Of a DNA stretch of 64,000 nucleotides, positions 63,201 to 64,000 are shown one piece after another. Source of the DNA: Mucilaginibacter sp. PAMB04168 (GTDB lineage Bacteria > Bacteroidota > Bacteroidia > Sphingobacteriales > Sphingobacteriaceae); contig NZ_CP155079.2 of assembly GCF_039634365.2 (NCBI RefSeq), positions 1,116,001-1,180,000 on the forward strand. The letters are read 5' to 3'. Made by a program: the position numbers and the translations under genes. The notes beneath the pieces were generated by a model. It saw only the letters and a list, made by a program, of their open reading frames with translations, had not been told where the DNA came from and did not search any database. How positions within the stretch are numbered: position 1 is the stretch's first letter; each line of letters begins with the position of its first letter.

Positions 63201-63766
63201 ATGTTTTCAACATCTGCAACGGCCTCCATAAGGCTATGCGACTGATTAAGCTGGTTTTGCAAACGCTGCAAATGTTTATTACGCCGTTCATTGATTACCT
63301 TGTAAGTAGTTTCAATTACAGCATTAAATACGCCGCCAATTGTACCGTCAGTCGCCATAATAGGCGATAGGCTGTAATCGAAATAGCATTCCTCGGTATA
63401 GCCATAGCGGTGCATGAGTAGTAAAGCATCTGGCTGGCGTATAGATTCGCCTTTGGTTAATACACTTTTAAACTGTGCGTCCAGGCCGTCCCATATTTCA
63501 GGCCAAACCACAGCCCCTGGCTTTCCGAGTGCCCATGGGTGCTTATCGCCGGGTATGGTGCTCCATGCATCGTTGTATAGTAATATAAAGTCGCTACCCC
63601 AGTAAATAGCAATAGGGAAGCCCGAATTAAGACTGATGCTAACAGCCGCCTTTAAGCTTTCGGGCCAGGTATCGGGTGTACTTAAAACAGATACTGACCA
63701 ATCAGTGGTGCGGATCAGTTCGCCCATTTGGCCTCCGCCCAGCAAAAATGAAGGTATGTTTAACAC
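60290..63766 (-). CDS. Multi-PAS sensor histidine kinase
   Basis: An 1158-residue soluble kinase. The N-terminal region FLLGGGQMGELIRTTDWS is a common start of such Bacteroidota kinases. It holds a PAS-like domain, a GAF-like stretch, then at least four more PAS domains (for example FRSLIEQSPVPTMVTRG near 375 and LRYMLADAPIAISLLTG near 690). HisKA FIGMVSHELKTPL is near 935, and HATPase SNLLSNAVKYSP, EGMGIRP, GFGIGLYL follows. Two heptad coiled coils rich in NEELxxTN-like repeats lie near 335-360 and 635-665. Start is GTG with an in-frame stop just upstream. The regulator partner is unknown. Confidence 0.9.
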   Translation of the reverse strand: MLNIPSFLLGGGQMGELIRTTDWSVSVLSTPDTWPESLKAAVSISLNSGFPIAIYWGSDFILLYNDAWSTIPGDKHPWALGKPGAVVWPEIWDGLDAQFKSVLTKGESIRQPDALLLMHRYGYTEECYFDYSLSPIMATDGTIGGVFNAVIETTYKVINERRNKHLQRLQNQLNQSHSLMEAVADVENILDNCQEDIPFYLLFSTENKNTQPQLVASGGIAENDGLSVSWPHSNGSGNVEHIPDLDKYLPHAVQSIWGEPCREALIAPISRDEAKITGYLVMGLSPRKKLDSDYQHFLASVAIYVGTILNNGFAYEQSGALQREQILNEELATTNEELSATNDELHLSQIHLAALNSELEERVLSRTKDLAESEARFRSLIEQSPVPTMVTRGPNMRLEVVNPPMLLLIDKDNSIIGKNLFDAMPELAGQAIIERLEQTYQNGKEWTGYEQAVLLNRNGEQGTGYFNILYKPLLEKGEVTGVIQSAVDVTEQVVARQRIEESENNLRNMVMSAHYALMILHGRDWLIEIANQQLVNLWSKTIDEVTGRTLLEVLPELEGQPFPNLLKQVYETGKGYGQEEEVFYLQIGDKSVQKYVSFYYDPIFDNQGNVTGIIVAAEDITDKVQTRQLLERSYVEQQNLNEELMSTNEELASANEELLSTNEELAATRDSLKEIVSRLAESEARLRYMLADAPIAISLLTGKDLIIEAANNKVLEAWGKTSEVIGMPLSEALPELQGQDFLNILDNVYTTGEPYYGNEVKALLEHKGVIEEVYTNFVYHPLKDEEGKTTSIVLVANIVTEQVLTRKKVEQTEEMLRFSVEAAKVGTWHMNIETNEFTASARCKELLGFYANDAINYHTIIEQIPDEYRHYVETSVNRAISRGDSYHVEHPVIGYHDQKLRWVRAAGKLNQNTQGKSAYFSGVLMDITEQKQDEVRKNDFIGMVSHELKTPLTSLSAYVQMLHARATKADDAFTANALDKVNVQVKKMGTLINGFLNVSRLEAGKIHLDKAPFRLDELVKEIVDENRLTVHSHQIILLPCEEVTINADRDKIGSVISNLLSNAVKYSPKGKTIEVNCLVIDNNIRVGVKDEGMGIRPEDTEKLFERYYRVDSKHTQTISGFGIGLYLCAEIIQRHDGLIWVDSQVGIGSTFYFSLPLA

Positions 63767-63964
63767 AAGTTAGTTGATGTAATTAATAAAACAGCTAAAA
63801 CATAGTACACACAATTCAATTACAAACACCCGAAAATAAAAAATGTTGCATGGGGTTTTAAAACAAAAAAGGGTAACATTTTAACGAGGCAAAGCATTTA
63901 GTGGCTATCATTTAATCAACGTATGAAAAAAAATTGCCTTAGAATCAATCTGATTGTCTCATAA

Positions 63965-64000
63965 AAAAAGTCATTTCATGTACTCACAAAATGACTTTTT
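63965..64000 (-). terminator. Terminator of a gene beyond the right edge
   Basis: AAAAAGTCATTT (63965-63976) pairs with its exact complement (63989-64000) around a 12-base loop, with a T-run on the minus strand. It likely ends a minus-strand gene outside the window. The 200 bases before it hold the kinase gene's upstream region, with no other feature seen. Confidence 0.65.

Noticed and set aside
63767..63964. A small gene at the right edge
   Set aside because: No open frame of useful length or ribosome start context is seen; only an AT-rich upstream region and the edge terminator are present.

Overview
The window looks like a chromosomal segment of a Bacteroidota bacterium of the family Sphingobacteriaceae, with a Mucilaginibacter- or Pedobacter-like gene repertoire. 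The signs are three SusC/SusD outer-membrane uptake pairs, a hybrid two-component regulator, DUF4397 lipoproteins, gliding-type gldA and gldFG genes, promoters of the TTG-N20-TAnnTTTG type, and few clear Shine-Dalgarno sites. The genus call is inference; no rRNA is present to confirm it.

Layout. (1) 1-2650: a three-gene minus-strand operon (class I methyltransferase, HypE-like AIR-synthase-family protein, divergent ThiE/TenI-like protein) behind a clear TPP riboswitch with a leader terminator. (2) 3088-4389: a degenerate DEAD-box helicase-like protein. (3) 5001-12426: anmK, a SusC/SusD pair and a secreted serine hydrolase carrying a leftover GH3/NagZ C-terminal domain. This looks like a locus for scavenging anhydro-muropeptides. 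(4) 13362-42211: a large polysaccharide utilisation locus. It holds three paralogous clan GH-A lipoproteins, a minus-strand hybrid two-component regulator, two tandem SusC/SusD pairs, GH16, an alpha/beta esterase, a Tat-exported polysaccharide pyruvyl transferase-family protein, an MFS permease, GH42-like and GH2 enzymes and a CE6/SASA-type acetylesterase. Gene overlaps of 1-4 bases from SusD to GH42 indicate one transcript. The set suggests an acetylated, perhaps pyruvylated, galactose-containing beta-glycan such as a bacterial exopolysaccharide; this is inference. (5) 42393-42483: tRNA-Ser(GGA) with its terminator. (6) 42760-64000: mostly housekeeping and envelope genes: polyprenyl diphosphate synthase, a Tat-type Gfo/Idh/MocA oxidoreductase, gldA, three small outer-membrane barrels, a gldF-gldG fusion, dnaN, DUF4397 lipoproteins, mltG, a DedA protein, a zinc phospholipase C/S1-P1-like protein, rpsT, radC, and a group of sensor kinases that includes one apparent pseudokinase.

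The least explained parts are the TPP-controlled trio, the pyruvyl transferase in a degradative locus, and two direct repeats near 2.7 and 12.7 kb. Each repeat combines a terminator hairpin with a degraded tRNA 3'-end-like sequence, and they bracket the anmK locus. All function calls come from reading motifs in the translated sequence; no database search was run.
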